Part shown: in pieces, positions 33,943-42,404 of the stretch
Layout of the letters: each line of letters opens with the position of its first letter
Position numbering within the stretch: the first letter of the stretch is position 1
Assembly (NCBI GenBank): GCA_016721825.1
Contig: JADKHI010000002.1
Location: 372,001-436,000 of the forward strand
DNA: 64,000 bases
From: Flavobacteriales bacterium
Lineage (GTDB): Bacteria > Bacteroidota > Bacteroidia > Flavobacteriales_F > PHOS-HE28
Direction of reading: 5' to 3'
Made by a program: the position numbers and the translations under genes
The notes under the pieces: model-generated
Told to the model about the DNA's origin: nothing
Databases searched by the model: none
What the model saw: the letters and a program-made list of their open reading frames with translations, nothing else

Positions 33943-35170
33943 CCTGAAGGAATATCAACCACGGATCGCCACGGCCGGGTACTGGGCTTGGCTGCTGCTC
34001 TGTGCTGTGCTCCCGATCAGCGGCTCGCTCGTTCCAGCACCATTGGCCATCGCGGTCATCCTTTTGCTGGTGTCGGCCATCGGTCGCTTTCCCGTCCTGG
34101 ACCTGCGCACGCTCTGGCCGCTGCTGGCCTTCTATGCGTTGCACCTGTTGGGTATGCTGTGGACCACCGATCTGGACTTCGGCTTCTTCGACCTACAGAT
34201 CAAGTTGGGCATGGTGCTGCTGCCTTTGGCGGCCGCCGTGGTCACCAGAGCTTTTCCGGACATTCTGCGTCGAACGATGCTGGCCTTCACTGCTGGGATC
34301 CTCATTGCCATTGCGCTGAGCCTCTGGAAAGCTTCGGTCTGCTTCGGCGAGAAGGGATGGAAGGAGTGCTGGACACAGAGCTACCTGAGCTACGACCTGC
34401 ACCCGAGTTATGCCGCATGGTACCTCTGCTGGGCCGTTGTGTACTGGGGCAACGCGTACATCCGTGGTCGCATCACAGAAGGATGGCTCCGGCGAGCGAT
34501 CGCCGTGGTGGTACCTGTGCTGCTCGTGTTCATTGTGATGCTGGCCAGCAAGAGCGGTCTGGTATCGCTACTGCTCGCCGTGGTGTTCCTCATTGGGCTG
34601 GCCGTGCGAAGGCTGCAGGGACGCGTAAGGTCCATTGTGGTGATCGGATCGGTTGCCTTAGTGCTCGTCGCCGGATCGGTGGCTTGGCCCGTGTTGAAGG
34701 TCCGGGTCGGAGCCGCGCTGACCGCAGTTGAACGCGCACGCGCTGGCGATCCTGCCATCTATGCTTCCACCGAAGGCAACGAGGAGCGACTGGTCGCATG
34801 GAGTTGCAGCATCGACCTGCTGAAGCAACATCCACTCGGTTCTGGCACCGGTGACATCAAGAACGACCTGGTGGCCTGCTACGAGGCGAAGGGTGCCACC
34901 GCCGCTGCCGAACGTCGGCTCAACAGCCACGACCAATTCCTGCAAAGTGGCGTGGCCTTGGGTTGGCTCGGCCTTATCGTTTCGTTGCTCGTGGCCCTCA
35001 TACCCTTGGTGCTCGGCATCCAGCGCCGCGATGGGCTGATGATCCTGTTCACGCTGTTGTTCCTGTTGAACGCTGCGGTGGAATCCTTGCTGGAGGTGCA
35101 GGCCGGTGTTGTCTTCTTCGCAGTGTTCATGGGACTGCTCACGGCTCAGCGGAACGGTCCGTCCGTGTAG
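33935..35170 (+). CDS. O-antigen ligase/polymerase-like membrane protein
   Basis: A 411-residue protein of the O-antigen ligase/polymerase superfamily, with about 11 membrane helices and the conserved periplasmic loop (GNEERLVAWSCSIDLLKQHP, LNSHDQFLQSGVALGWLGL, which carries the His-Asp-Gln motif). No ATG precedes the first helix, and a TTG at 33935 overlapping the GT4 stop is the best start. It could polymerise or ligate the repeat unit, and may replace the broken polymerase at 28639. The next gene begins 13 nt after its stop. Confidence 0.85.
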   Translation: MGDLKEYQPRIATAGYWAWLLLCAVLPISGSLVPAPLAIAVILLLVSAIGRFPVLDLRTLWPLLAFYALHLLGMLWTTDLDFGFFDLQIKLGMVLLPLAAAVVTRAFPDILRRTMLAFTAGILIAIALSLWKASVCFGEKGWKECWTQSYLSYDLHPSYAAWYLCWAVVYWGNAYIRGRITEGWLRRAIAVVVPVLLVFIVMLASKSGLVSLLLAVVFLIGLAVRRLQGRVRSIVVIGSVALVLVAGSVAWPVLKVRVGAALTAVERARAGDPAIYASTEGNEERLVAWSCSIDLLKQHPLGSGTGDIKNDLVACYEAKGATAAAERRLNSHDQFLQSGVALGWLGLIVSLLVALIPLVLGIQRRDGLMILFTLLFLLNAAVESLLEVQAGVVFFAVFMGLLTAQRNGPSV

Positions 35171-35183
35171 CGAACTTCGCCCC

Positions 35184-36389
35184 ATGATCCCTTTCAGCCC
35201 ACCCCGCATCGACGAACGCACCATCGCCGAGGTCACCGCTGCCTTGCGCAGTGGCTGGATCACCACCGGGCCACGCACCAAGGAGTTCGAGAAGCGCCTG
35301 GCGGCTTATTGCGCAGTGGAGAAGGTGATCGCGCTGAACGCCTGGACCAATGCTTGCGAATTGGTGCTCCGCTGGTTCAATATCGGCCCTGGCGATGAGG
35401 TCATTGTACCCGCCTACACCTATTGCGCCACGGCGAACATTGTGCTGCACGTGGGTGCCAAGCCGGTGATGGTGGATGTGCTCGATGACTTCACCATGGA
35501 TCCGGACGCTGTGCGAAAGGCCATCACACCCCGCACCAAGTGTATCATGCCGGTGGACATCGGGGGGCTGCCGGCCGACCAGCAGCAGGTCATGCGCATC
35601 GCCGAGGAACACCGTTCCGTGTTCGTGCCGAACGGCGAAGTGCAGCAACAGCTGGGGCGGATCCTGGTGCTGAGCGATGCGGCCCATTCTTTCGGCGCCC
35701 GTATCGGCGACAAGCGGGTGGGGGCCATCGCCGACATCACAGGCTTCAGCTTCCACGCGGTGAAGAACCTGACCACGGCCGAGGGTGGTGCGCTCGCATT
35801 GAACATGCCCAAGCCCTTCGACAACGAAGCGCTGTACAAGCACTTCAATGTGATGAGCTTGCATGGCCAGAGCAAGGACGCGCTCAGCAAAATGCAGACC
35901 GGCGCCTGGCGCTACGACGTGACCATGGCCGGTTGGAAGTGCAACATGACCGACCTGCAGGCTGCGATCGGGCTTGTGGAACTCGACCGGTACGACAGCG
36001 AGACCATTCCCCGGCGCAAGGCCATCTGCGAGCGGTACAACGCCGCATTCGGTGCCGATGCCCGCTTCGTTGCCCCAGTGTTCGCTGACGCCGGACGCGA
36101 AGGCTCCTACCACCTCTACATGCTCCGCCTCGCGAACGCCGCCGAGGTGCAGCGGGACGCTGTGATCGCCGCCATCGCCAAGCGCGAAGTGAGCGTGAAC
36201 GTCCACTTCATCCCCATGCCCATGCTCACGATCTACAAGGAGCTCGGCTACCGGATCGCCGACTTCCCCAACACCTTCAACCAGTACAGCCGCGAGATCA
36301 GTTTGCCGGTCTACTACGACCTTACCGATGCGCAGGCCGACACGGTGATCGCAGTGGTGAAAGAGGCCGTGGCCGAAGTGATGGGTTGA
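35184..36389 (+). CDS. DegT/DnrJ/EryC1-family sugar aminotransferase
   Basis: A 401-residue PLP-dependent aminotransferase that installs an amino group on a UDP-4-keto-6-deoxy sugar. Its layout is that of the PglE/ArnB group: GWITTGPRTKEFEKRLA at the N-terminus, NAWTNACELVLRW (phosphate site), AYTYCATANIVLHVGA, LVLSDAAHSFGA (Asp-Ala-Ala-His), FSFHAVKNLTTAEGGAL (PLP Lys), and DVTMAGWKCNMTDLQAAIGL. ATG 35184 is the family-consistent start. The partner 4,6-dehydratase lies at 42.4-44.3 kb and the initiating transferase is next. Confidence 0.94.
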   Translation: MIPFSPPRIDERTIAEVTAALRSGWITTGPRTKEFEKRLAAYCAVEKVIALNAWTNACELVLRWFNIGPGDEVIVPAYTYCATANIVLHVGAKPVMVDVLDDFTMDPDAVRKAITPRTKCIMPVDIGGLPADQQQVMRIAEEHRSVFVPNGEVQQQLGRILVLSDAAHSFGARIGDKRVGAIADITGFSFHAVKNLTTAEGGALALNMPKPFDNEALYKHFNVMSLHGQSKDALSKMQTGAWRYDVTMAGWKCNMTDLQAAIGLVELDRYDSETIPRRKAICERYNAAFGADARFVAPVFADAGREGSYHLYMLRLANAAEVQRDAVIAAIAKREVSVNVHFIPMPMLTIYKELGYRIADFPNTFNQYSREISLPVYYDLTDAQADTVIAVVKEAVAEVMG

Positions 36390-36395
36390 GCCGCC

Positions 36396-36986
36396 ATGAT
36401 CAAACGGCTGTTCGATATCGTGTTCTCGCTGGTTGCCTTGCTCTTGCTCCTGCCCCTGCTCCTGGCCTTCGCACTGGCGATAGCGCTCAGCTCACCGGGC
36501 GGCGCCTTCTTCCGGCAGGTGCGCGTGGGAAAGGGGGGGAGGGAGTTCCGGCTGTTGAAGTTCCGCAGCATGCGACCCGGTAGCGAAGCCCAAGGCCAGC
36601 TCACGATCGGTGGTCGAGATCCACGCATCACTGGTGTCGGCTATTTTCTCCGCAAGACCAAGTTGGACGAGCTGCCGCAGCTGTGGAACGTGTTGATCGG
36701 TGACATGAGCGTTGTTGGTCCACGTCCGGAAGTGCCGCGCTATGTAGCCCTGTATTCACCCGAACAACGGGTAGTGCTCAGTGTACGCCCGGGCATCACG
36801 GGCATGGCGAGCATGGATTATGTGGACGAGAACGAGATGCTTGCGAAGGCTACCGATCCCGAACGCGCCTACATCGACGTGGTGATGCCGGCCAAGATCG
36901 CCCTGGACCTGCGCTACGTGCGGGAACGCAGCATGGCCTTGGACCTGCGCATCATCGCAGCCACGGTGAAGCTTATCTTCAGGTAG
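36396..36986 (+). CDS. Initiating sugar-phosphate transferase (PglC/WcaJ type)
   Basis: This 196-residue membrane-bound enzyme transfers a sugar-1-phosphate to undecaprenyl phosphate, the first step of glycan assembly. It has one N-terminal hairpin or helix (VFSLVALLLLLPLLLAFALA) and the conserved core: FRQVRVGKGGREFRLLKFRSM, DELPQLWNVLIGDMSVVGPRPEVP and RPGITGMASM. Its size is that of the minimal PglC-like enzymes rather than the long WcaJ form. It is the last gene of the locus and is followed by a hairpin. Confidence 0.94.
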   Translation: MIKRLFDIVFSLVALLLLLPLLLAFALAIALSSPGGAFFRQVRVGKGGREFRLLKFRSMRPGSEAQGQLTIGGRDPRITGVGYFLRKTKLDELPQLWNVLIGDMSVVGPRPEVPRYVALYSPEQRVVLSVRPGITGMASMDYVDENEMLAKATDPERAYIDVVMPAKIALDLRYVRERSMALDLRIIAATVKLIFR

Positions 36987-37002
36987 CAGGCCCCTCAACG
37001 CA

Positions 37003-37034
37003 CGAAGCGCCCCCGGTTCCCCGGAGGCGCTTCG
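37003..37034. terminator. Bidirectional hairpin between convergent genes
   Basis: CGAAGCGCCcCCGG and CCGGaGGCGCTTCG form a long stem with a TTCC loop and one mismatch. There is no good T tract on either side, so termination strength is uncertain. It separates the sugar transferase gene from the convergent T9SS gene. Confidence 0.6.
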
Positions 37035-37053
37035 CCATTCGTTCAGCTCAAGC

Positions 37054-38934
37054 TTACTGCTTCACGATGCGGCGGGTGGTCTGACCCTGCTCGCTGCGGA
37101 TGGTCAGCATGTAGATGCCAGCGGGCTGCTCGCTGATGTCGAGGGTGTGCTGCAGCTTGCTGGTGCGCTCAGCGGCCACCATGCGGCCGGTCACGTCCAT
37201 CACGCTCAGCTCCACGGTGCCGAGGTCGTTCAACATCACTTCCACCGCACCGTTGGTGGGGTTGGGGAACACGGCCACCTTGTTGTCGATGGCGTTTTCG
37301 GTGATACCGATTCCGAAGGCGAACTCCGAATCATTGAAGCCCACGCCCTTCAGGTAGAAGAATCCGCAGGGATCGGTGTCGGTGCTACCGGGTTCAGCGT
37401 AGACGGTCGGGATCTCGTAGTCGAAATCAGCACCGCCGGTGATGGAGATGGGGGCCACGGTATGGAACCAGGCAGCTCCTTCAGCATTGGTGTTGAAGGT
37501 CAAGCTCTTGGCAGCGGTCCAGAGGCCGGTGGTCACGTTCAGACCAGCACCGTACATGTCGGGCAGGATGTTCTCGGTCTCGCTGTCGCCACTGCTGTTC
37601 CAGCTGAAGAACACTTTCGTGCCATCAGCGGTGCGGCTAGCCTGCGGACGGTTGCTCTGTCCAGGTCCGGGGGGCTGGCTGCTCGGCCACTCGTAATCCG
37701 TACCGTACACATCGCTCAGCTTGTCGATCTCCCAGCTGATACCGTCCGAGGTGGCCAGGTGCATAACGAACTGGGTCGTGAGGTCCGTGAAAACGTAACC
37801 AGCGGAATCGCTGGAGTTGCCCAAGGACTGCGTAACGATCTCGGTGATCATGTGCATTTTACCGTTCGCATCCACGGTCATGTCCATGTCGCTGAAATAG
37901 GGGCGGGGGAGCTGGGTATCGTTGGCACCGGGGATGTTGTCGATGACCCACTGTTCCGCGCTGAAATCATGGACAGGAAGGGGGGTCCAGTTGGCACCTC
38001 CATCAGTGGTTTTGTACACGTAAGGCTGGGGGGCAGGACGTGGAGTAGTGGTGCTCTGCGTTCCGTTGATCACGGCATAGCCGGTCTGACCATCGGGTGC
38101 GAAACCGATGTTCCAGCTATTAGCCTGGCCGGTAAGGCCATTGTCCGGATCGTTGTAGGTGAAGATGCTCCATGGCAGGGCCGACGCCACGGTCCAATCC
38201 ACGCTGTTGGTGCCGGTGTTGAACACACCCTTCAGTACGCTGAAGCTGCTGTAATCCACTTGGTCAGCATTGTCAGCAGTGGTGCTCAAACGTGAGGCCA
38301 ATGCCCACATATTGCCGTCAGACGCGGTCTGAACACCATAGCAATGGAAGGTGGTGTTGTCCCCGAATACATCGAAGTAGGCGTCCACGTTATTGCTGCC
38401 GTCGAACTTGGCGGAGCTGGCTTGAATGATGCCCCACTGGCCGGGGTTCACCGAGTTCAAGGTCGCACCGGTGCTCACCGCATAAGCGTTGGCCGGATCG
38501 GTGTTCCCGCTCGGGTTCCAGATGGTGACCTGCGGGTAACGGCATGCGGTGACAGGCGCGGTGGTCCCTGCCAGGATGCCAGGGGTCAGAAGCTTGTTCA
38601 GTTGGAACGTTGCTCCACCGTCGGTGCTCACGTTAAACCGGATGACGTTTCCAGCGCCAACGCCACCGTTGTCCGCCGCATTCTGGCGATGAACGAAGAG
38701 GATCGAGTTCAGCTCAGGGTTGTAGGAGACCTGGTTCTGGCCGCTCAACAACACAGTGAGCATGTTCTGCGCATTGCCGAGCGCCACGGAAGAAGCCCGC
38801 AAAGCGCCTGGAGTAGACACTTGCGTGCTGCCATTGTCGATCAGCTTGTGGCTCGTGGGGCGGAGTGCCATCTGCTGGGCTTGCGCACCAACGAAAGCTC
38901 CTGCCGCAAAAAGCGAGAGGTAGACCTTTTTCAT
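37054..38934 (-). CDS. Large T9SS cargo protein with BNR-like repeats
   Basis: This 626-residue protein begins MKKVYLSLFAAGAFVGAQAQ (signal) and contains several sialidase-like Asp-box strands (STDGGATFQ, TTDGGANWTPLP), a beta-propeller-like middle, and a C-terminal type A T9SS sorting domain (VAVFPNPTNGAVEVMLNDLG to RRIVKQ). It should be exported across the outer membrane and attached to A-LPS or secreted. No glycosidase active site can be identified from the sequence, so it is not called a sialidase. The ATG 38934 is preferred because the signal starts there, and TAACTTTC lies 32 nt upstream. Confidence 0.9.
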   Translation of the reverse strand: MKKVYLSLFAAGAFVGAQAQQMALRPTSHKLIDNGSTQVSTPGALRASSVALGNAQNMLTVLLSGQNQVSYNPELNSILFVHRQNAADNGGVGAGNVIRFNVSTDGGATFQLNKLLTPGILAGTTAPVTACRYPQVTIWNPSGNTDPANAYAVSTGATLNSVNPGQWGIIQASSAKFDGSNNVDAYFDVFGDNTTFHCYGVQTASDGNMWALASRLSTTADNADQVDYSSFSVLKGVFNTGTNSVDWTVASALPWSIFTYNDPDNGLTGQANSWNIGFAPDGQTGYAVINGTQSTTTPRPAPQPYVYKTTDGGANWTPLPVHDFSAEQWVIDNIPGANDTQLPRPYFSDMDMTVDANGKMHMITEIVTQSLGNSSDSAGYVFTDLTTQFVMHLATSDGISWEIDKLSDVYGTDYEWPSSQPPGPGQSNRPQASRTADGTKVFFSWNSSGDSETENILPDMYGAGLNVTTGLWTAAKSLTFNTNAEGAAWFHTVAPISITGGADFDYEIPTVYAEPGSTDTDPCGFFYLKGVGFNDSEFAFGIGITENAIDNKVAVFPNPTNGAVEVMLNDLGTVELSVMDVTGRMVAAERTSKLQHTLDISEQPAGIYMLTIRSEQGQTTRRIVKQ

Positions 38935-38966
38935 GTGATAGGGGTTAAAGTGTTCGTTCAGGGCTG

Positions 38967-38974
38967 GAAAGTTA
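38967..38974 (-). promoter_or_regulatory. -7 box for the BNR-like T9SS gene
   Basis: TAACTTTC on the minus strand lies 32 nt before ATG 38934, a TAnnTTTG-like box with a terminal C. Confidence 0.45.
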
Positions 38975-39148
38975 ACGACGGCTTCATATTTCCCGACGGG
39001 AAAATGAGCCACCCTCTGAACTGTAGTGGTGATCCTATTCGAGGGACTCAGGGGCGAGGGGAAAGAGTGAAAGGGTAAAAGGGTGACAGAGTACAGGAGG
39101 CAACCTCCACACTTTCACCCATTCACTCCACACGCCTGGCGTTGGTCT

Positions 39149-40024
39149 CTACGACGGTTCCCCCAGCAAGCCTCTGAGCCGCTTCAACTCGGCCGCGCGC
39201 TCCGGGTCACCGGACTTTTCATAGCTGTGCACCAGGTTGTTCAGCTGGCGCCGCACAATGTCGATGTTGGAGCACGGCTGGTAGAACGACTCCCGCGCAT
39301 CAATGTCCAGCTTCCGAAGGAACTCATCGATCTCGTTGCGCCCCAGGATGTCGCCTTGGCTGAAAGCGTTCACATAGAACAGGATGTTCTGCCGCCCTTC
39401 GGGGTCGCTGCCAATGCTATCCTCATCCAAGTAAGCGAGCACGAAATGGTTCGGGAGGTTCACCCCGCGCAAGGGCAGGCCCAGCTCTTCAGCGAGCACC
39501 TGGTACAGGATGGAAAGCGAGAGCGGATTGCCGGTGCGGCTGTCGAGCACCTCGTTGATGTAGCTGTTCTGGGGGGCGTGGTAGTTCCGCTTGTTGCCCT
39601 TGAAGCCGTGGACCTGGAAGAAGATGTGATTGAACACACGCACCTTCTCGAAGGCCGTGAGGTTGTCGTTCAGCTCCAACCAGATGTCCTGCCGGATGGC
39701 GGCCAACTTCGCGCGGAAGCGTTGCTCATCCAGTTCCATGTAGCGGTAGCGGCACACGAGCAAGGCCCCCTCCAACAGGTCCTCGCCACCGCCAGCATGC
39801 CACGCCTTCAACCCTTCATGCACGGAATCCACGTGGATGGTGTGCAAGATGTCTTCGATGCGGTTGCGATACAGTTCACCGAGCTGATCAAGCTCCCAAG
39901 CCCGCTCCAGCACCGGCACCACCGGTACGCCGATGGCAATGATCCGTTCCCTGACCTGCTGGTAGATGGATTCGTCAGGGTCGTCGATCAGGTTGACCAG
40001 GGCCTGGATCTCATTCTCGCTCAT
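39149..40024 (-). CDS. SirB1/transglutaminase-like TPR protein
   Basis: This 291-residue cytoplasmic protein resembles the SirB1 family, which joins a degenerate transglutaminase-like fold with TPR-like helices. The middle holds GFKGNKRNYHAPQNSYINEVLDSRTGNPLSLSILY split over several elements, then GLPLRGVNLPNHFVLAYLDE and FYVNAFSQGDILGRNE. Downstream LNNLVHSYEKSGDPERAAELKRL is a TPR-like end. The catalytic triad of active transglutaminases is not obvious: an NHF and a Cys near QPCSN are present but placed unusually. Function is unknown. Confidence 0.85.
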   Translation of the reverse strand: MSENEIQALVNLIDDPDESIYQQVRERIIAIGVPVVPVLERAWELDQLGELYRNRIEDILHTIHVDSVHEGLKAWHAGGGEDLLEGALLVCRYRYMELDEQRFRAKLAAIRQDIWLELNDNLTAFEKVRVFNHIFFQVHGFKGNKRNYHAPQNSYINEVLDSRTGNPLSLSILYQVLAEELGLPLRGVNLPNHFVLAYLDEDSIGSDPEGRQNILFYVNAFSQGDILGRNEIDEFLRKLDIDARESFYQPCSNIDIVRRQLNNLVHSYEKSGDPERAAELKRLRGLLGEPS

Positions 40025-40124
40025 CTCCGGGTCGGTGCAGGGAAGAACTGCCCGGACGAAGGTCGATGAAGGGTGATGCGATCGGCGCGGAGCTGCCCCG
40101 GTCTTTCCACCAGCAGGGTGTTGA

Positions 40125-41024
40125 TCAGCCTAACACGCGCTCCAGCACCTGTGCGATCATGCGCTCCACGGCGGCATGGTGGTCCTTGCTGTACTCCTTG
40201 CGCAAGCGATTGGCCACCACGGCGCAAACGGTGCATGCTCGATGCCCAAGCAAGCCGGAAAGACCGTAGAGCGCGCTCGTCTCCATCTCGTAGTTCACGA
40301 TGCGCTGTCCTTCGTGGGCGAAAGTGCTGAAGGAATCGTTCAGGCCTTCCACGCTCGGAATGCCGCGCAGTTGCCGACCCTGGGGGCCATAGAAGCCGCC
40401 GGCCGTGACCGTGATGCCCACGTGATTGTCCTGTCCCAGCAGTTCCACGAGGTCGGTATCACCACTGCCCACATAGGGCACGGGCAGGTTGTCCGGCCAT
40501 TCGGTATGGTCCAGGAAGTCCTGAAGCAGACGCACCTCAGCGTTCTCCTGCTCGTTGGCATAGTAGTGCATCACGTTGTCGAGCCCAAGGCCGTAGCGCG
40601 AGACCACCAGCTCATCAACAGGAATGTCAGGCTGCAATGCACCGCAAGTACCCAGGCGGATGATGCGGAGCGAACGGTGCTGGGCCTTCGGCGTGCGAGT
40701 GGCCAGGTCAATGTTCACCAAGGCATCAAGCTCATTCACCACGATGTCAATGTTGTCCGTGCCGATCCCAGTGGCCAGCGCCGTGACCCGACGACCATGA
40801 TAGGTGCCGGTGTGCGCGACGAATTCCCGGTTCTGTGATCGGTGTTCGATGTGGTCGAAGTGAGCGCTGATCAAAGCGATTCGACCGGGGTCTCCGGCCA
40901 CCAACAAGGTGTCGGCGAGGTGCTCGGGACGAAGTGCGAGGTGGTAGACCGAGCCGTCCGGGTTCAGGATCAGTTCGCTCTCCGGCAGTACCGTGCCAGC
41001 AGGGGTGAGGGTGATGGGTCGCAT
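40125..41024 (-). CDS. Nucleoside phosphorylase (uridine phosphorylase-like)
   Basis: This 299-residue enzyme cleaves nucleosides by phosphorolysis in pyrimidine salvage. It shows VAGDPGRIALISAHFD, YHGRRVTALATGIGTDNIDIVVNEL, IRLGTCGALQPDIPVDELVV (ribose-phosphate loop), and the C-terminal base-binding IVNYEMETSALYGLSGLLGHRA. The ATG 41024 is chosen because it lies 3 nt past the thioesterase stop; an upstream open frame adds about 64 residues without the family pattern. It is probably co-transcribed with the thioesterase gene. Confidence 0.9.
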   Translation of the reverse strand: MRPITLTPAGTVLPESELILNPDGSVYHLALRPEHLADTLLVAGDPGRIALISAHFDHIEHRSQNREFVAHTGTYHGRRVTALATGIGTDNIDIVVNELDALVNIDLATRTPKAQHRSLRIIRLGTCGALQPDIPVDELVVSRYGLGLDNVMHYYANEQENAEVRLLQDFLDHTEWPDNLPVPYVGSGDTDLVELLGQDNHVGITVTAGGFYGPQGRQLRGIPSVEGLNDSFSTFAHEGQRIVNYEMETSALYGLSGLLGHRACTVCAVVANRLRKEYSKDHHAAVERMIAQVLERVLG

Positions 41025-41026
41025 GA

Positions 41027-41443
41027 TCAAACGTCGTTCTCCATCAGTCGCGCAAGGGCCAGGCGCCAGGCTTCGGGTACGCTGATGCTCGCGCCCACCT
41101 TGTAATCGAAACAGACCATCACACTGCGGCCCTGTGTGCACAGGTTGCGGCCTTCGGGGGTCTTCACGAAGAGCGCATAGCTGAGGTCGAAGCTCTTGTT
41201 GCCCACGTTGCTGCACCAGGTCTCCACCTCTACAATGTCGCTCAGATGCACCGGTTGGCGGTAATCCACTTCGTTGCGGGCGAGGATCAGGCCGAACTGC
41301 TTCCAGTCGTGGTCCTTCTCAATGAACTGACGCAGGAAATCCATGCGGGCCTGTTCGAAGTAGGAGAGGTAGACACCGTTGTGCACATGGTGCGCCATGT
41401 CGATGTCGTGGAACCGGACCTGTATGGGCGTTTTCGTACGCAT
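41027..41443 (-). CDS. Acyl-CoA thioesterase, 4HBT hotdog fold
   Basis: A 138-residue hotdog-fold thioesterase of the YbgC/4-hydroxybenzoyl-CoA type. The active-site motif VRFHDIDMAHHVHNGVYLSYFEQAR holds the conserved Asp and His, in pieces RFHDIDMAHHVHNG and YLSYFEQAR. It hydrolyses small acyl-CoAs; the exact substrate cannot be told. The nucleoside phosphorylase gene follows with a 2-nt gap. Confidence 0.92.
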   Translation of the reverse strand: MRTKTPIQVRFHDIDMAHHVHNGVYLSYFEQARMDFLRQFIEKDHDWKQFGLILARNEVDYRQPVHLSDIVEVETWCSNVGNKSFDLSYALFVKTPEGRNLCTQGRSVMVCFDYKVGASISVPEAWRLALARLMENDV

Positions 41444-41444
41444 G

Positions 41445-41514
41445 TGTCAGTTGGCAGTGAGCAGGGGCAGTAAGCAGGAACAGAGGGCAGTAAGCATTAG
41501 CAGCCAGCAGTAGA
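41445..41514. repeat. GGCAGT-rich spacer repeat (left copy)
   Basis: Imperfect units such as GGCAGTGAGCAG, GGCAGTAAGCAG, GGCAGTAAGCAT and CAGCCAGCAG fill the gap between the thioesterase start and the four-helix-bundle stop. No coding frame is plausible. Confidence 0.6.
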
Positions 41515-41913
41515 TCACTTTGTGTTCCTGCACCATTTTTCGGGGTGAGCGATCATGTCTCCGAGGAGCTTTCCGACTTCATTGGATAGATCCATTATGG
41601 GTGCAATGTCGTTGATCTTGACATAGCCATTGTCAAGAGCGAATTTCATCCACACTTGGGTCTCCGAATTCTCTGCATCGGAATCGGTGAGCTTGGAAAC
41701 GAAGTGGAGCGGGTAGCGGCGCTTACGGTACGCCTCCGCCAAGTTGGCGCACACCGATCGGGAAGATCGCCTGCATTGATCGGTCAGTGCATACTTCTCT
41801 TCACCACGGAAGCGCTTCGACAACAAGAGCACTAACTGCGCTAACTGTTCCGCCTTCTTGTATACCACAAGGTCCCAGAAACCTCCGGTGAAGTAAGCGG
41901 GCTCCTGCGCCAT
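41515..41913 (-). CDS. Four-helix-bundle protein (S23-like)
   Basis: A 132-residue four-helix-bundle protein of the 23S rRNA intervening-sequence (S23) family: DLVVYKKAEQLAQLVLLLSKRF, ALTDQCRRSSRSVCANLAEAYRKRRY, SDAENSETQVWMKFALDNGYV and NEVGKLLGDMI. The family is common in Bacteroidota, mostly outside rRNA, and its role is unknown. It is bracketed by GGCAGT-type repeats, which suggests it moves or expands with them, and its local composition is a little richer in AT than its neighbours. Confidence 0.9.
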   Translation of the reverse strand: MAQEPAYFTGGFWDLVVYKKAEQLAQLVLLLSKRFRGEEKYALTDQCRRSSRSVCANLAEAYRKRRYPLHFVSKLTDSDAENSETQVWMKFALDNGYVKINDIAPIMDLSNEVGKLLGDMIAHPEKWCRNTK

Positions 41914-41934
41914 GCTGAAGTTGTATGTGGCTGG

Positions 41935-41979
41935 GAAGAAATGACTGCCTATTGCAGCTGCCAGCTGCCTACTAATGAC
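41935..41979. repeat. GGCAGT-type spacer repeat (right copy)
   Basis: On the minus strand this reads as TTAGTAGGCAGCTGGCAGCTGCAATAGGCAGT-like units, the same sequence style as 41445-41514. It separates the four-helix-bundle gene from the 41980 gene. Confidence 0.55.
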
Positions 41980-42384
41980 TCAACTAATAGGATTCAAGAT
42001 CACGCTGAACACGGTGATGCTGTTCGGATCGCGATCGAAGAAGAGCTTGTCCAACGCTTCGAGGACGTTCTTGGCTCGGAAGTACGAGGTCTGCAGGTTG
42101 TTCTCGCCCTTGGCGCTCCACTGCACCGTGTAGCTGCTTGTGCGTTCCTTGTAGGTGCGGACGTAGTCCAGCATGTTGCGCAAGGCATCCAGCTTGTCGG
42201 TGCCTTCCACGGCGTGGAACAGGAAGCTCTGGTTGTGCCGCGGGTTGATGGTGATCAGGAAGAGCTTTCCACGGTTGGCGCCATGCTCTTCGAAGTTGAA
42301 CACCAAGCTGTCCGGGCCAACGCCGATGTGGTCGCTGATCTCCTTCTGTAGCCTGGCGATCTCCAGGTTCCTATCCCTTGTCAT
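41980..42384 (-). CDS. Conserved hypothetical protein
   Basis: A 134-residue cytoplasmic protein with MTRDRNLEIARLQKEISDHIG, FNFEEHGANRGKLFLITINPRHNQSFLFHAVEGTDKL (two stretches) and RTSSYTVQWSAKGENNLQTSYF. The family is not recognised, but codon use and length fit a normal gene. It sits 20 nt after the CapD-like dehydratase gene on the same strand. Confidence 0.8.
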   Translation of the reverse strand: MTRDRNLEIARLQKEISDHIGVGPDSLVFNFEEHGANRGKLFLITINPRHNQSFLFHAVEGTDKLDALRNMLDYVRTYKERTSSYTVQWSAKGENNLQTSYFRAKNVLEALDKLFFDRDPNSITVFSVILNPIS

Positions 42385-42404
42385 CGTTGCGTGGTGCTGG
42401 GTGT

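Noticed and set aside
37054..38934. Calling the BNR-like T9SS protein a sialidase
   Set aside because: Asp-box strands occur in many non-sialidase propellers and no active-site Arg triad can be located.
41445..41990. Possible CRISPR array from the GGCAGT repeats
   Set aside because: Units are short, imperfect and unevenly spaced, with no unique spacers and no cas genes.
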